This document shows, piece by piece, positions 47,762 through 60,224 of a DNA stretch of 64,000 bases. The notes below the pieces were generated by a model, which was given only the letters and a program-made list of their open reading frames with translations, made no database searches and was not told the DNA's origin. The translations under genes were made by a program, and so were the position numbers. How positions within the stretch are numbered: the stretch's first letter is position 1; each line of letters starts with the position of its first letter. Origin of the DNA: Impatiens glandulifera (lineage: Eukaryota > Streptophyta > Magnoliopsida > Ericales > Balsaminaceae); contig NC_061863.1 in NCBI RefSeq assembly GCF_907164915.1, positions 43,807,382-43,871,381 on the forward strand. The letters run 5' to 3'.

Positions 47762-48539
47762 ATTACATTTGAGTTGTGTTGTTGGTTTATTGTAAAAAAC
47801 GAGCATATATATATATATATATTTAATTTTTGCTTAAAGAATTTCAGTAAAATTGATTGTCTTTTCATTGCTCTTTTTCTATACAAAATCTCTAATACAA
47901 ATGAATGAATAATGAATCATATGGACAAAAATGTCATCTCTGGTTATAGAGATCATAAGGAGTCCATTAATGGAGAGTAAAGAAAAAAAATGATCTTTGT
48001 GAAAAGAAAGGGTAATATGAAGAAGCGCGTCAACGCGTACTCCCCTGAAAAACACGTTAATTTAGCTTCAATACACATTAATTGAAAATTCATCAGTTTT
48101 ATTTTTATAAAGACTTGTTTGATGTAGGATTATTAAGAATTGTTTAAAAAATATATATTTGTTTGATTTATTCTATGTAGAAACACTTTTTTTGAATATT
48201 TTTTAATCTGGAACATTATAATGAAGATTAGAAAATCAAAAATAATTGAAGACAATGTTATTATATTAGAAATTTACATAATTAAAAACTTTATTTACAA
48301 TGTTACAATTTGTCCTTTATAGCACTTTTAAAATACAACATATTATACATTTCGAGAGATCTCAAATAATCTCATTTCTTCATTAACTTGATCAATAAGA
48401 AAATCTGGATTTTCATACATGACCTACAAATCAAATTAACATTGCAATAAGATTATTGGTTTTAAAAAGAAACAAAATAGCCATAAAAGATAGTATAGAA
48501 ACAATTTCGGAGTCTGAAATAACCATTTTGGGGTTCGAA

Positions 48540-49620
48540 ATAACCATTTTGGGGCTCGAAATCACCTTAAAATGGTGATTTCCGGACCAGAAATGACCCC
48601 GAAATGGTGATTTCGGGACAAAAAATATGGTTTCGGGACCTGAAATGCTAGTTTCGAGACCAAAAATGCTGGTTTCAAGACCAAAAAAGCTAGTTTCGAG
48701 ACCTGAAAAACTGATTTCGGGACTAGAAAAGCTAGTTTTGGGACTAGAAATGCTAGTTTCAGGACCAGAAAAGCTGGTTTCGAGACCAGAAAAGCTGATT
48801 TTAGGACTAGAAAAGCTAGTTTCGGGACTAGAAAAGCTGGTTTCGGGATTAGAAATATTGGTTTCGGGACTAAAAAAGCTGATTTCAGGACTAGAAATGC
48901 TGGTTTCGGGCCCAAAAATGCTGATTTCGGGACTAGAAATGCTGGTTTCGGGATCAAAAATGTTGGTTTCGGAACCAGAAAATATGGTTTTGATACCAGA
49001 AATGCTGGTTTTGGGACCAGAAAAATGTGGTTTCGGGACTAGAAATATTGGTTTCAAGACCAGAAATTCTAGTTTCGTGACTAGAAATACTAGTTTTAAG
49101 ACTAGAAATGTTAGTTTCGGAACTAGAAAAGCTGGTTTCAGGACCAGAAATGCTGGTTTCAGGACCAGAAAAGATGGTTTCGGGACTAGAAATGCTGATT
49201 TCAAGATCAAAAAAGTTGTTTTCGGGACCAGAAAAGCTGGTTTCAGGACTAGAAATGCTAGTTTCGGGATAAAAAGTTGCTATTGGGACCAAAAATGCTG
49301 GTTTCAAGACAAAAAAGTTGGTTTCGGGACCAGAAAAGCTGATTTCGGGACCAGAAATGCTGGTTTCGGGACCAGAAATGCTGGTTTCGAGACCAGAAAT
49401 GTTGGTTTCGGGACCAGAAATGCTGGTTTCGAGACCATTAAAGTTGGTTTCGGGATCAGAAATGCTGGTTTCGGGACCAGAAAAGCTGGTATCGGACCAC
49501 AAATATTGGTTTCGGGACCATAAATACTGGTTTTCAGAACTAAAAAATCAAATGCTGGTTTCAGGACTAGAAATGCTGGTTTTGGGACTAGAAAATGTGG
49601 TTTCGGGACTAGAATTGGCT
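48540..49620. repeat. 21-bp minisatellite inside the MULE (about 50 units)
   Basis: The unit is close to GACCAGAAATGCTGGTTTCGG (21 bp; written as a consensus with substitutions such as ACTAGAAAAGCT). The unit length is a multiple of three and lacks stops in several frames, so it yields long overlapping false ORFs on both strands (plus 48627-49523, minus 48431-49210 and 48954-49502). A few related units in the opposite orientation lie at 47545-47660 in the left arm. Confidence 0.95.
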
Positions 49621-49806
49621 ATTTTTTACAACCCTAATTGAAATTGTTTCTGCAGCTAAACCCAAAATGCAGTAAACCCTAATCGTTAAATCCTAAACCC
49701 TAAACCAATCATCTAAACCCTAATAATCTTAATCCTAATCCCATGCACTAAATCATCAATGCTAAACAAATTCGATTATAAAAAGATGAATATATGGTGT
49801 TTTTAC

Positions 49807-49934
49807 CTTGGAGTTGGTGTTGTTTTGCCGGATGATGAACATGCACCTGCACCAGCCTGAAGACGAGAAGAAGTATGAAACAGAAGATAAACGGAACATA
49901 ACGAACGATAGATAAACGGAAGAAGACTTACCAT
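49807..49934 (-). other. Exon-like pieces in the MULE right arm
   Basis: On the minus strand ATG (49934-49932) abuts a GTAAGT donor, mirroring the left arm. The next exon, 49856-49807, is bounded by TTCAG and GTAAAA and reads AGAGACSSSGKTTPTP. The following intron would run into the minisatellite; no downstream exon in frame was found. The pattern suggests a captured gene start duplicated into both inverted arms. Confidence 0.35.
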
Positions 49935-50161
49935 TTCGATCGATCGAAAGAAAAGTCGATAAAAATGAAAGAAGAGAGGTGGGTTTAGGGGAAATGAAAC
50001 GAAAGAGAAAGAGAGAGAAAGAGGGTTTTGATTTTGGTTTTGGGGGAAATGAAACGTTTCAATTTATTTTATTTTTTTTGTCTCTCTCCAGCCACGTGGT
50101 AAGGTCACGTAGGATTCGTGGTTTTACTTTCGCTAACATTTCGTTGAGTTTATCATTTCTC

Positions 50162-50170
50162 ATTTTAAAA
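50162..50170. other. MULE target-site duplication, right copy
   Basis: ATTTTAAAA, identical to 47009-47017. Confidence 0.8.
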
Positions 50171-50842
50171 TAGATAAAGATTGTATATTTGTCAAATTGA
50201 ATTATAATTTTCTATTTTGTTACTTAGCCGCCATGTTGTTCTGAATATTTTCTTTGTCAGACTTTCAGTTTAAGTTGTGGTTTTTGCCTTTTCAAATTGA
50301 ATTAGCATGGTATCGGCTGAAATGTTTTCAAAATTTCTGCTAGAGAATGTATATCCATGTTATTATAAATCTATTTATATATATCTTCATATTATTTTGT
50401 GAATGTTAAATTGTAATAGTAAGATGGAATTGGGGGAAAGGTATTGGAGATTTCTTCAACCAGAAAGATTGAATCTTTGGGTGTTAACCCTAGCTTTTGA
50501 GGTTTTGAAGATACCCAGTGATTTGTTTTTAGTGTTTCCCCTATATAGATTACTTATGAAGATATGAGAAAAAATATTTCATAAAAAATGAGAAAACATT
50601 ATTAAATCGACCCTTACTTATAATAATAATAAAAAAAAAAGAAAAGTAATTTGGTTTATGAAACTAATCACTCAATAGATATTAACAATAAATATAAACA
50701 ATTTTACTCAAAAATTAACTTTTAAGTTAAAAAAATAAACAGGCCAACTATTATGGTTAAAATTCATTTGGATCTCAAAAACAAAAAAAAATATCTATCA
50801 AACTCCAAACCATAGAAAGGACGTATTACATGTCGACAAAAG
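50171..50842. other. Spacer between MULE and repeat X copy 2
   Basis: A 47-codon ORF at 50424-50567 (MELGERYWRFLQPERLNLW...) has a hydrophobic end and no family I recognise. Otherwise AT-rich with no gene. Confidence 0.3.
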
Positions 50843-51364
50843 AGGTGAGTGTGACGTTTAGTTTGTAAGTAAATTCTTGACCAATGAATAATTATCACGA
50901 AAAATAAATAAATTAAAGTAAAATATTATGGATGTGAAATAATATTTTATTTACTTCATAAAACATAATTTAGGTCCTCCACACAAAATATATAATCTTA
51001 TTAGTTTTAGATTGTTAAAATGTCTTATTTATTATAAGACAAAATTTAAAACTAATATAATATCATTTTCATTTTTTTTGCATTATTATATAAATGTTAT
51101 AACATCGTTTTATCTTGAAAGTATGAGGACATTCCTGTAATTTACTCTTGAAATTCAAATTCTACTCTGAAACAAAAACATGATAAAATTCATTTTCTAA
51201 CCTAAGACAAAAATAGGTGGATATCTCCCGTTTATATGAAGTTTTGGATTTGAGCCAGTAAAACGATATATCTAATTAGATGTGTTTACGCATTCTAACC
51301 CGCGAGAATTAGTTGTATTCCAAGTGAGTGGAACATGGAGTTACAAACAAAAATACACAATTTT
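50843..51364 (+). repeat. Dispersed repeat X, copy 2
   Basis: Second copy of the repeat at 44731-45327, same orientation, without the (ATT)n expansion. The two copies bracket the Y copy 2 block and the MULE. Confidence 0.85.
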
Positions 51365-51551
51365 GAATACATTGAAAACAAAATTGAGAGTCAAACTAAG
51401 GCAAGTGGTTTGATTATACAACAATGAAGCAAGCATATGGAGTGTAAAGAACTCTGCACAATTTACATCCGGTAAAGATAGAATGTTAAAAAGGATCATC
51501 AAGAATCATCAAGAATCATCATCCAATCCAATCCATGCATCATCGATCTAT

Positions 51552-52150
51552 CTATGAAATTGACAAAGAATTGAGCAAAGATTCCACATACTCTTTAAGT
51601 TTAGCTTTGGTAATTGCCCCTTCTCTCTTGCTTTCAGGAACTTCTTTCCCATTTTTGAACAGAATTAATGCCGGTAATCCATACACCTTATACTCTTTTA
51701 TCAAATTAGGGTTCGAATCATGATCAATCTTCACAACCTTTAACTTTTCCTTATATTCCTAAATCAACATAGAGCAACTCAAATTAGATTAACGAAACAT
51801 TTACAATCAATTAAGTTATAATAGGTTCATACTTGCGCGATCGATTCCATTGCAGGAGTGATTAATCGGCAAGGACCGCACCAAGTAGCAACGAATTCGA
51901 CAAGAACAGGTGCCTCAGACTTAAGAACTATCTCCTCGAACTGAGTTTCGTTAATCTCCGGAACAACGCCGCATATAACCGATGATCTACGGACTGTCGA
52001 TGAGGAGTAATGGTTTGTGGTTCTTGAACGGAGAAATAGGTTAACCGGCGTCGGAAGTAGACGAGTAGAAGTAGGGAAGATTGATCTTGACGGAGGAGAT
52101 GATGATATTCCGATTCGAAAGCTCGTGTTCATCAAGGCTATCGTTTCCAT
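51552..52150 (-). CDS. Thioredoxin x, chloroplastic
   Basis: Small disulfide reductase of the plastid stroma; x-type thioredoxins are known to reduce 2-Cys peroxiredoxin and related targets. Two coding exons on the minus strand, 51833-52150 and 51552-51758, with a GT/AG intron of 74 bp, give 174 residues. Residues 1 to about 60 form a Ser/Thr/Arg-rich transit peptide. The mature part starts near [20 protein letters not shown]. The active site is WCGPC (Trp90-Cys94) in [14 protein letters not shown], and the cis-proline motif is [15 protein letters not shown]. The end [18 protein letters not shown] resembles x-type more than m-type. The frame is open up to an upstream Met at 52264, but METIALMN at 52150 fits a transit peptide start. 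No damage is seen. Confidence 0.93.
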
Positions 52151-53773
52151 GGTGGAGTTATTGTAGAGAGAGAAGGAATCGTTGGCTGTGATGCAAACCC
52201 AATCACCAAAAGAGTACAATTGGATGAGGAATGGTTTTGATGTTGCCACGTGTTTGTCAACCATTGAGTTTATTTTTTTTGGATATATTTTTTTTTTCTC
52301 TTTTTTTAATTATAAAGTCACAAACAAAATCTAAATTAGTTTGCAATTTATAAAATTATATGGTTACTTTTATAACTAACTTTAATTGGTTAGTTTTTAT
52401 CTTAACTTAATTGGTGGTTAAGATTGTTTCATGTTTAATTATAATTTTATCTTAAATATTTATATATTTCAATTATTAAAATTTTAATTATTTAAGATTT
52501 TTTTAAATGATCAAACAAATATTATCTTATTTTAAGATTATTGACCAAAAATAAAATATAAATATATTATCTCATTTTAAGATTATTGACCAAACATAAA
52601 ATATAAATATATAAATAGAGGAGTGATAGAAGAGGGAATTACATATGAAAAGTAATAATGTATCACCACGTTACTAACTCACATTACTGACTCTTAAAAA
52701 AAAAAAAAAAAATTGAGAAGAGAGAATTTTATTTATTTTTTTTATTAATTTTCCAAATGCCACATAACTTTCTCTCAAATTCTCTACCAATTATTTATAT
52801 CAACAAACTTAATTTTTTTTGTTACAAGAGATTAGGTGTGCATGTGATTTTAGTTTTTTTATACACAAAAATGTACCATTAGATTGTTGTAGTTAATTAT
52901 ACATTAATTTTTTTTGTAGTATTATTTAAAATTAAGTATTTTTTTGTATTATTTTTTAAATTCACACATTTTAATTTGTTAAAACTGGATTGTGTGACTA
53001 AAAAATGTAATATAAGGAAATATTTAATAAATTTTGAATATAGATAAGTTCTGTATTTATATTTTAAATAACTTCCTACGACATAACATTACGTACGATA
53101 TACCATTTTGAACGTATTTGTGTTTTAAATTGAGTTTATTTTGAGATATATGCATTCAAAATTGTCAAATACAATACAGTTTGAATGCCTCAAGAAATAT
53201 ATAATATGTGAAAATGTATTAAAAATTTGTAAAAATAGATCTTCTATTTTATTTGTAAGATGTGGCAATTAATTAAGAAAATAAAAAAACTTTGTTAAAG
53301 TAAAAAGAAAAAGTTGATTCGTTTTAAAAAAATTAAATGACTAAAATTATAATGATCAGTCTCCTATAACTCAATTCAAAGTTTGAGTCTCGTTTAGTAA
53401 AAGCAACTCAAGTTTGAACCTAAAATAGTAAATTGGTCATATTTATATATATTATTTTTAATCTTATATTTTATATAATTAATAATTCTAAATTTTGAGA
53501 ATGGGTCCTGCAAATCAATAACCTATCAATAACCTGACTCATTTATTTTCACAAGATGGGTTATGCTTTGTAGTGAGACCAGGGTTAGCCTCAAAGTTTG
53601 AGGGCTTTAGACAAAAAAAAAAAATTCTTTTATTTTTTATTTAACATATTATATTGAAAACATATAATAATTTTATATTTAAATAAAAAAAAAAAGTTAA
53701 TTTAGGTTATAATGTATAAAGTAATTTTTAAGTATTAAGGGGTTTTGAGAGTCACTATATCGCAGTGTTAAGC

Positions 53774-53876
<103 letters not shown>

Positions 53877-54639
53877 CAAACGAATATTATGTATTGTATA
53901 TACAGATGACTTATTTGAATATTCAATTAAATTTTATATTCAACTAGAAATCTAAATAAGCCCAAATTTTTTCTTTTTCGTGAGGTCTTTGACAATAAGT
54001 CCAGTTCTCCAGCTTGGGCTTCTTTAACAAGCTTTGTACTTCGTTAAGTGTAAAGCAGAATTGTATGAAGGAGTGAAGCACAATATAACTTTTCTTAGAT
54101 TAATTCATTTGATGATTGAATATCCTAAGCCAAATTTTAAAAAGAAAATCCAAGAATCAGAAAATTTTATCACCTAATTAGGAAACTCAAAATCAAAATT
54201 TAATGTCTTTTAATTTAAAAAGCTAACACAATATAATCTTCAACATCAAGTTTGTTACACATGCGGCATAGCATTTATATAATTTAAAACTTTTGTAATA
54301 AAATCTTATAAACCTAAATTGTATTTTATTAATTAGATAACACGTTATTTTTACTTCATAATATTATATTTTAATTCATTTATTTTTAATAATAAAGGTG
54401 TAATATGCATTTTTGTTTTGAAATTTTAATATGAGTATAAATAAGTATAAATAAAATGTTCATCAATATACAAATTAATCTGTTGATCAAAAACTTACCA
54501 ACAATAAATATATTTATATTTATATATAAATTAAATTCAATAATTACAACTAAAGTGTTCACATATTATATTTGAGAGCAATATTCGATTCCCAACAAAT
54601 ATTTTATAGTGGATATTATAAAAACTAAAATGACAATGA

Positions 54640-54860
54640 TTGCGATATATGTGGATGCAAATTTGAATGGTGATTTGAATTGATATTAAATGCTAATAAT
54701 GTAATATTGAAGGAAAAACATAGTAGTATATGTGACTGCGAATTTAAGAAGAAATGTGAATTTAAAGGGAATGGTGGTGGGAGTCATGTTAATAATGTAG
54801 TATTGAAGGAGAAAGAATAGTACTACTATATGTGAGTGCGAATTTGAGGAATGATGTGTT
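54640..54860 (+). repeat. Short direct repeats of about 95-100 bp
   Basis: Two clear units share TTAATAATGTA(A/G)TATTGAAGG, TATATGTGA(C/G)TGCGAATTT; a third partial one at about 54640 has GATATATGTGGATGCAAATTT. Confidence 0.7.
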
Positions 54861-55689
54861 AATGTATTTAACTTTTGAGCTAAAATAATAAGTATATCAA
54901 TTTTATTGTTGTAACCCCCGAGAAATTCTTAGTCCGTAGCTTAACACATGTCGGAGGACACATAGCAATACAGGGAGACCCGGGGTGACTAGATTCGATG
55001 ATTTTTACCTTAGTTTGCGTGTCAGACATCTTTTAAAGTAAAACATTAATTTTTTAAAAAGATTTTGATAGTACCTAAAAACTTTTAAAATTAACTATGT
55101 AAAAATAATTAATTTTATTCAAATTATAATAATCTGGGGATTTGTTATAGTCAAATAATAATTTGATTAAAATCCGATTTAAATTAATTAAAAAAATATT
55201 ATTTAATTGAAGAGCCAATTGTTTTTTTAGAAAAAATCAATAAAAATGTGTACGTGTACAAACGTACTTTATACCAGAGTTTCCATAAGGTGTTCATTAT
55301 TTAGTTACACCCGGAAAAGACTTACGCGCTATGTCCTCCGCGCCTGTTAAAATAGTTTTATTTTTTAAAAGTTTGACTATCAAAAGATTTGTTTATAACG
55401 TTTATTTTTTTAAATTAGTACTCTAGGGTTCTAAACAAGAATAAGTTTGGTTTACGTAAACAATTATACAAAATTATTTAGAGGTGCGTGCTTGCGATTG
55501 CGGTTAGAAAAGATTGAGTAGAGGACCTGAAAATATTAGAAAAAAGGTGTTAGAATTTAAAAACAAATTCCAAACGAAGCCTTAATCAAAATATTTGTTT
55601 GGGAAATATCCCGAAAATATTTTGAAATCATTTTCCGACCTCTCGGGATCATTTGAAAATTGATTGGGGTTCCAAAATAATAAAAATAG

Positions 55690-56220
55690 TTTTAGGTTTT
55701 GAAAAGTGAAACAAAACAGGCCTTAGGACCGGAGTCCTAAGGATCAGATCCGTTTTTTATCGGTCGGGGACCGAAGAGACTCGGTCTAGATCGAGAGAGC
55801 TCTCGATTGGGGTTTAGGATACTTGGTCAGAGGATCAAAATCAATAGGTCAGGGTGCCAAGGACTCTCGGTCCTTGGCTAAAATTATCGGTCTAGGAGTA
55901 AAACCTATCGGTCCTGGACTAGCATAGGGCTAGGTTTCTTGGTCATGGGTTTGGGAAACTAGGTCCCAAGGTTGGACCTCTCGGTCCTAAGATCTGGGAG
56001 TCTCGGTCCCAAGTCAAATTTCTCGGTCCTAGTAGGTGAAAACTCTTGGTTGGATTTCTCGATCCTAGCTCAAGAACACCAGTCCTAGGGCTCGGTCCTA
56101 ACTCATGAACATCGGTCATTGATCTTGGTCTTAGGTTAATTTTCTTGGTCCCTAGTCTCGATTAGGACCAAGGATTCTCGATCCTTGGTCCTATAATACT
56201 CGGTCCAATAACACTAATAA
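55690..56220 (-). repeat. TCGGTC (GACCGA) array in LTR C
   Basis: At least eleven exact TCGGTC hexamers plus variants, many as CTCGGTCCTAG, irregular spacing. It lies about 0.84 kb downstream of the TATA box. Confidence 0.8.
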
Positions 56221-57061
56221 TCATTTATTTGGTTCAAAGTTGTAGGTTTATAACTTTTGATGCAGATCATGAAAACATGATCGGTAAGTTGCTATTAACT
56301 TAGATGGATGTAGGGATCACAACCCCTAATCCTAGAACCGATCAATCGAGCCATAAGACAATCTATTTTTTAAAATAATTTTTAAGGTAAAATTTGGGAA
56401 CTTTCGATTTAGGCCATCTAATGGTATAATTCTTGATCCAACAACTTCCAAATGGTGTTTATAATCAAACATGACCAAAACAAGAACATCAATCACGCTC
56501 TATAACAAATTTCAAAACTGAAATTTAAAATCTTATTTTGAAAAATTTTAGTTCGATCAAACTTGATCGGGATGTATGTTATATGATTTGAAATTCATCA
56601 TAACATGTTCACAAACATGTTAGGCAACTATTTGAATAAAAATCCAAGCTCAAATGCTCAAGAACTCGAAAATTAAGGTTTCTAAATTTTCAAAACAAAA
56701 TTTTTGTTTTTTTTTATTGGGGTTGAAATGATGAAATCTCTTTCGACAGAAAACTTGGAAATAATCTGAGGATCAATTTCAACTATAGGATGTACAAAAT
56801 TGAACCATAAACAAGTTCAACCCGATTGAAATTGAAAATTTTCAATTTTCAATCACAGCATGAACCACGGGTTGTTTGGAAGCTTACATGTGATTGGAGA
56901 ACACTCTTATGATCTTAAGGAAACTTTCTAAAGCTTTAGATCACTCTTACAACACTGGAAAAGTTTTTTCAAAAAACAGTCGTTGGAGTTCCGATGAAGA
57001 TCTTTGAGCAGGCTATTATTGTAGGATTATTTTCTATGGATTGAAAAAGGAGACCTAAGGA

Positions 57062-57071
57062 GTATTTATAT
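57062..57071 (-). promoter_or_regulatory. TATA box of LTR C
   Basis: ATATAAATAC on the minus strand, 940 bp from the LTR edge, in line with copies A and B. Confidence 0.65.
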
Positions 57072-58011
57072 CCAAGCTAGGTCGGTTTCGAAGTCGAATT
57101 CGTATTCAATTTGGCTTCTGAAGTTCATCCCTTTGATTTCTAATTTATCATTGGGGCCTAGTTCTAGAGTATGATTTGAATTCAAACCCTAGGCAAAATA
57201 ATGGCGAATGAGAGACGTGCACGTAGGCGAAATTTGGAGGGATAAGGATGAGAAACGACGAAGATAGGATTTCTGGAAGATCTTTGGCATCGAGCGCGAT
57301 TCTCCGGCGTTTGCAAAGAAGACGACCAAAACGACATCGTTTCATTAAAATAAAATGCGTCGTTGCAATCCGTTGGCGGACCGTCAGGCGTTCAAGCGTT
57401 TGGGGGTTTTCGGATAAAGAAATTGACGTCCCGTTAGTTGATCCTATGTGGTCCCGGGCGCGCTCTTCTCGGTTACAACTGGCTACGCGGAGCATCCTAG
57501 CGTGTTGGATGTAGACCAGACGCTCATCCGATGGGTGAAATTCTTGCTGCAATCGATTTCTATAATTTTGGCCACACTAGATCATCAATTTCTATTATTA
57601 ATATAAGGGTTATATGAAATCAAATATTTAACCCTTTATTTCATTTTTCTTCACCAAATTAATACACAATTTTTTTTAAAACAATAAAAATTATGTTCAT
57701 TTTATTTTATTTGGGAGTATTTATTTAATTATTTAGACCATAAATTACACATAATTTATGTCTAAAATTATAATTAAATTATTTTAACTCCTTTTTTGGT
57801 ATAATTTGGATAAAATAAATACAACATTTTAATCCCAAATTATTTTTAGTTTTTTTATTAATTTATTAATTAGGGTTTAATTATCATAATAATTAGTCCT
57901 GGTTTAATTTTGACCTCTCCTTTGAATTATTTGGAATTAAAAAATTTAAAATATTATTTTAAAATTATAAATATTATTATAAATTGGGGTATGTTAAATT
58001 TTCATGCTTAA

Positions 58012-60224
58012 AGAATGTTTCTCTCGAACCGAGTTTGAAAGAAACTTTGTTTTTGGAAAACGTGGGTCCGATGTTGAACATTTGAATTTTGTACCCCAAC
58101 CTATAAGGTAGAAGGATAGAACCTGGAAGCAACAAATGCTATGGATGAATTATAATCATGATTCATAGGTCGGGTGGTTACAAGATAATTCTTTATCTAT
58201 TGAATCTTATTGGGGTAGACTATCACAATAGTCTTACTATATGTCTATAAGATGACAGGGCTTTGGTTATGAATGAATTATTATAATAACCCCAAAGGTT
58301 GCCTTAGTTAGGGCTTTATCATAACAATGATCGATGATGTCTATCAAGAGGTAGAACTTGGTTGGGGAGTAGTCTTATCAACTTCAAGTAAGACTTCTTT
58401 TTGAATACTTATCAACAAATATGACTCTCTTAGGGAATAGTGATAATAATCACGCTATGTCCATCAAGAGATGGAATTTTCCGCTGGAGATTGGTCATAA
58501 TAATGACTTCCATGGATGTCTATCATAAGTTAAGACCTACTTTGGGGAATGGTGATAACAATCACTCTGATGGAATATATTTATGACAATGACCTACATA
58601 GATGCCTATTAAAATAGGGCTTTATGCATCATAATAATGACCTATTGTGCTTATCAATATATAGGGATTTGAAGAGGTCTTATACAAAGTGACCTTCACA
58701 ACTCGCTAAAAAATAATAGTTTAGTTGGGGATTGTTTATGAGAGGAGTTGTTCTGATTGACAGTTTATCTCTTCTAGTTTGACAAAGTGTCCTTCGCAAC
58801 TGGGTGAAACATCAACCGGTCGTGTTGAGGGGTCCTTTGGCTTTAACATGGCAAAATGACATTCACAACTAGACTAAAACCGTTGACTTTTAAGGAACTT
58901 TTATCGTTTAAGGAATATTTCAACAAAATCTTTTTCCCTATTATTTTACGAAGTGACCTTCACAACTGGTTGAAATGTCGACCAAACGTTTTGTTATTTC
59001 AAGGAAGGGATGCATGTTACTTTGTCGTGCTTTATGGTGCCTTGTTTGTCTGTGGCGTGGGGAGCTTTGAAAAAAGCTACTTGGGGATGGATTATTCTCA
59101 GTTCTATTTCAAATGATGTTTTAAAAATATAAAAAACCTTGATTCTATTCACGAATCATGGTAACTCGGATTCGAAATGTATTCGGGATTAAGGTACGAG
59201 CATTCCTGTAATCGATAGAGATTGTTTCACTCAAGAAACCTGAATTCCCTTTCCTCATATGTTATTCAATCTCGTATTATCCAAACTATTAACTTATAAG
59301 GAAGGTGACCGAGACGTGAGGTCCCGTTCCACTATATTTTTGTTTGTTTTTGTCGTTGGCTGCAATCCTTCAAAAATTCGATTATTTTTGGTATAGTCGT
59401 AGAGATAGTTTCAATTTTCTAGCTTCAGAATTTTCCCTTTCTTTTTTGGTCCGGGGTGTATCTGGAGGTATCAATACGTTTTTCTCTTGCGATAGTCATC
59501 GGGACAACCGTCCGAGTGAGCATAAACGGTGATTTCAACACCTCAACCTACACGAGAGCATTTATTATACATATATGTATAATGTTTTTTAAAATCTTGA
59601 GTCTAGCTCTCCTTGTTCTCTTGTACAAAGGGGAATGAAACGTCTTTCTCAAATTGCGGCTTTGACATTGTTTTTGGGGGTTTATTCCAATTCTTTTTTC
59701 AAAAACTTTCCATGGAGGTTTAATTTCCTAGATAATCGTTTAGCATGAAAATGAGCTTATTAAGAATATCTATCGATTAGAGTTTTCTGGAAACTCGGGG
59801 TCATATTTGAGGGATCAATCACTATTTGATTAACAGAGCTCCTATTGGATTTTCCCTCTATTATTTCCTAAAAACCGTGTCACCAATTCGTGGAAAGAAC
59901 CATGGTTCCTACTATCTTTAAACTTTATGTGAGACAAAACTAGGAATAGTACATTCCTTTTATTTGTTTTACGTTGAGTGGAGACCAGACCTATATATAG
60001 GTTGCCTACGTATCTTCATTTTTCCTTGACACATTTTTTTTATTCCTTTGGAAGAATCAATTATCACGTAGGTCTTCCTTTGATGATGACATACTATTAC
60101 AAAACTAGAGGTAGAATAGTCCATTCGAGGTCGGGGACTAAATTCATTTTAATACTAGTAGGGCTAGATTAGAGCCATTATATTCCTGGTAAGGCTGGAT
60201 TGTGAAACATTCTTTGCACGTGTT
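58012..60224 (-). mobile_element. 3' non-coding region of the right-hand gypsy element
   Basis: No coding region for about 2.2 kb between pol and 3' LTR. 58090-58700 has degenerate repeats of a unit like CATAATAATGACCT and GTCTATCAA (about 80-100 bp). 58680-59000 repeats GTGACCTTCACAACT with GAAATGTCGACC or a variant three or four times. 59450-59550 contains the GAGTGAGCATAAACGGTGATT unit that is amplified at 18.6-18.96 kb. Long 3' non-coding regions with tandem repeats are known in Ogre-type elements. Confidence 0.65.

Larger units (their letters stand above)
47018..50161. mobile_element. Mutator-like element (MULE), non-autonomous, with 9-bp TSD
   Basis: Terminal inverted repeats start GAGAAATGATA at both ends: GAGAAATGATATTCTCAA on the left, GAGAAATGATAAACTCAA as the complement of the right. 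The flanking 9 bases are identical, ATTTTAAAA at 47009-47017 and 50162-50170, as expected for Mutator. Similarity between the arms continues for several hundred bp: CACGAAAG/GCGAAAG, GAAACGTTTCATTT, TCGAAATGGTAAGTCTT (both arms) and GGTTTAGCTGC. The interior holds a 21-bp minisatellite and exon-like pieces. No transposase ORF is visible, so it must be mobilised in trans. Confidence 0.85.
54910..58011 (-). mobile_element. LTR copy C, 3' LTR of the right-hand Tat/Ogre-type element
   Basis: About 3.1 kb. The low-coordinate edge is TGTAACCCCCGAGAAATT. Then come TTAGTTTGCGTGTCAGA, the AGAGCCAATTG block, ACTTACGCGCTATGTCCTCC, the TCGGTC array, the TATA box, the CG-rich block with ACGACATCG and an AT-rich U3 ending near TTTTCATGCTTA. 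In the minus direction it follows a decayed pol gene, so it is the 3' LTR. Confidence 0.8.

Noticed and set aside
48431..49523. Long ORFs on both strands (298, 259 and 182 codons)
   Set aside because: They lie wholly in the 21-bp minisatellite, overlap each other, and consist of seven-residue repeats; a consequence of unit length, not coding selection.
50424..50567. 47-codon ORF beginning MELGERYWRF
   Set aside because: No recognisable family, no supporting splice sites or context; too short to call on composition alone.
52151..52264. N-terminal extension of thioredoxin x to the Met at 52264
   Set aside because: The extension adds 38 residues unlike a transit peptide; METIALMN at 52150 gives the usual length and composition.
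57148..57552. ORFs of 134 codons (minus) and 88 codons (plus)
   Set aside because: Sit in the CG-rich block of LTR C; the equivalent blocks of A and B have no matching frame.
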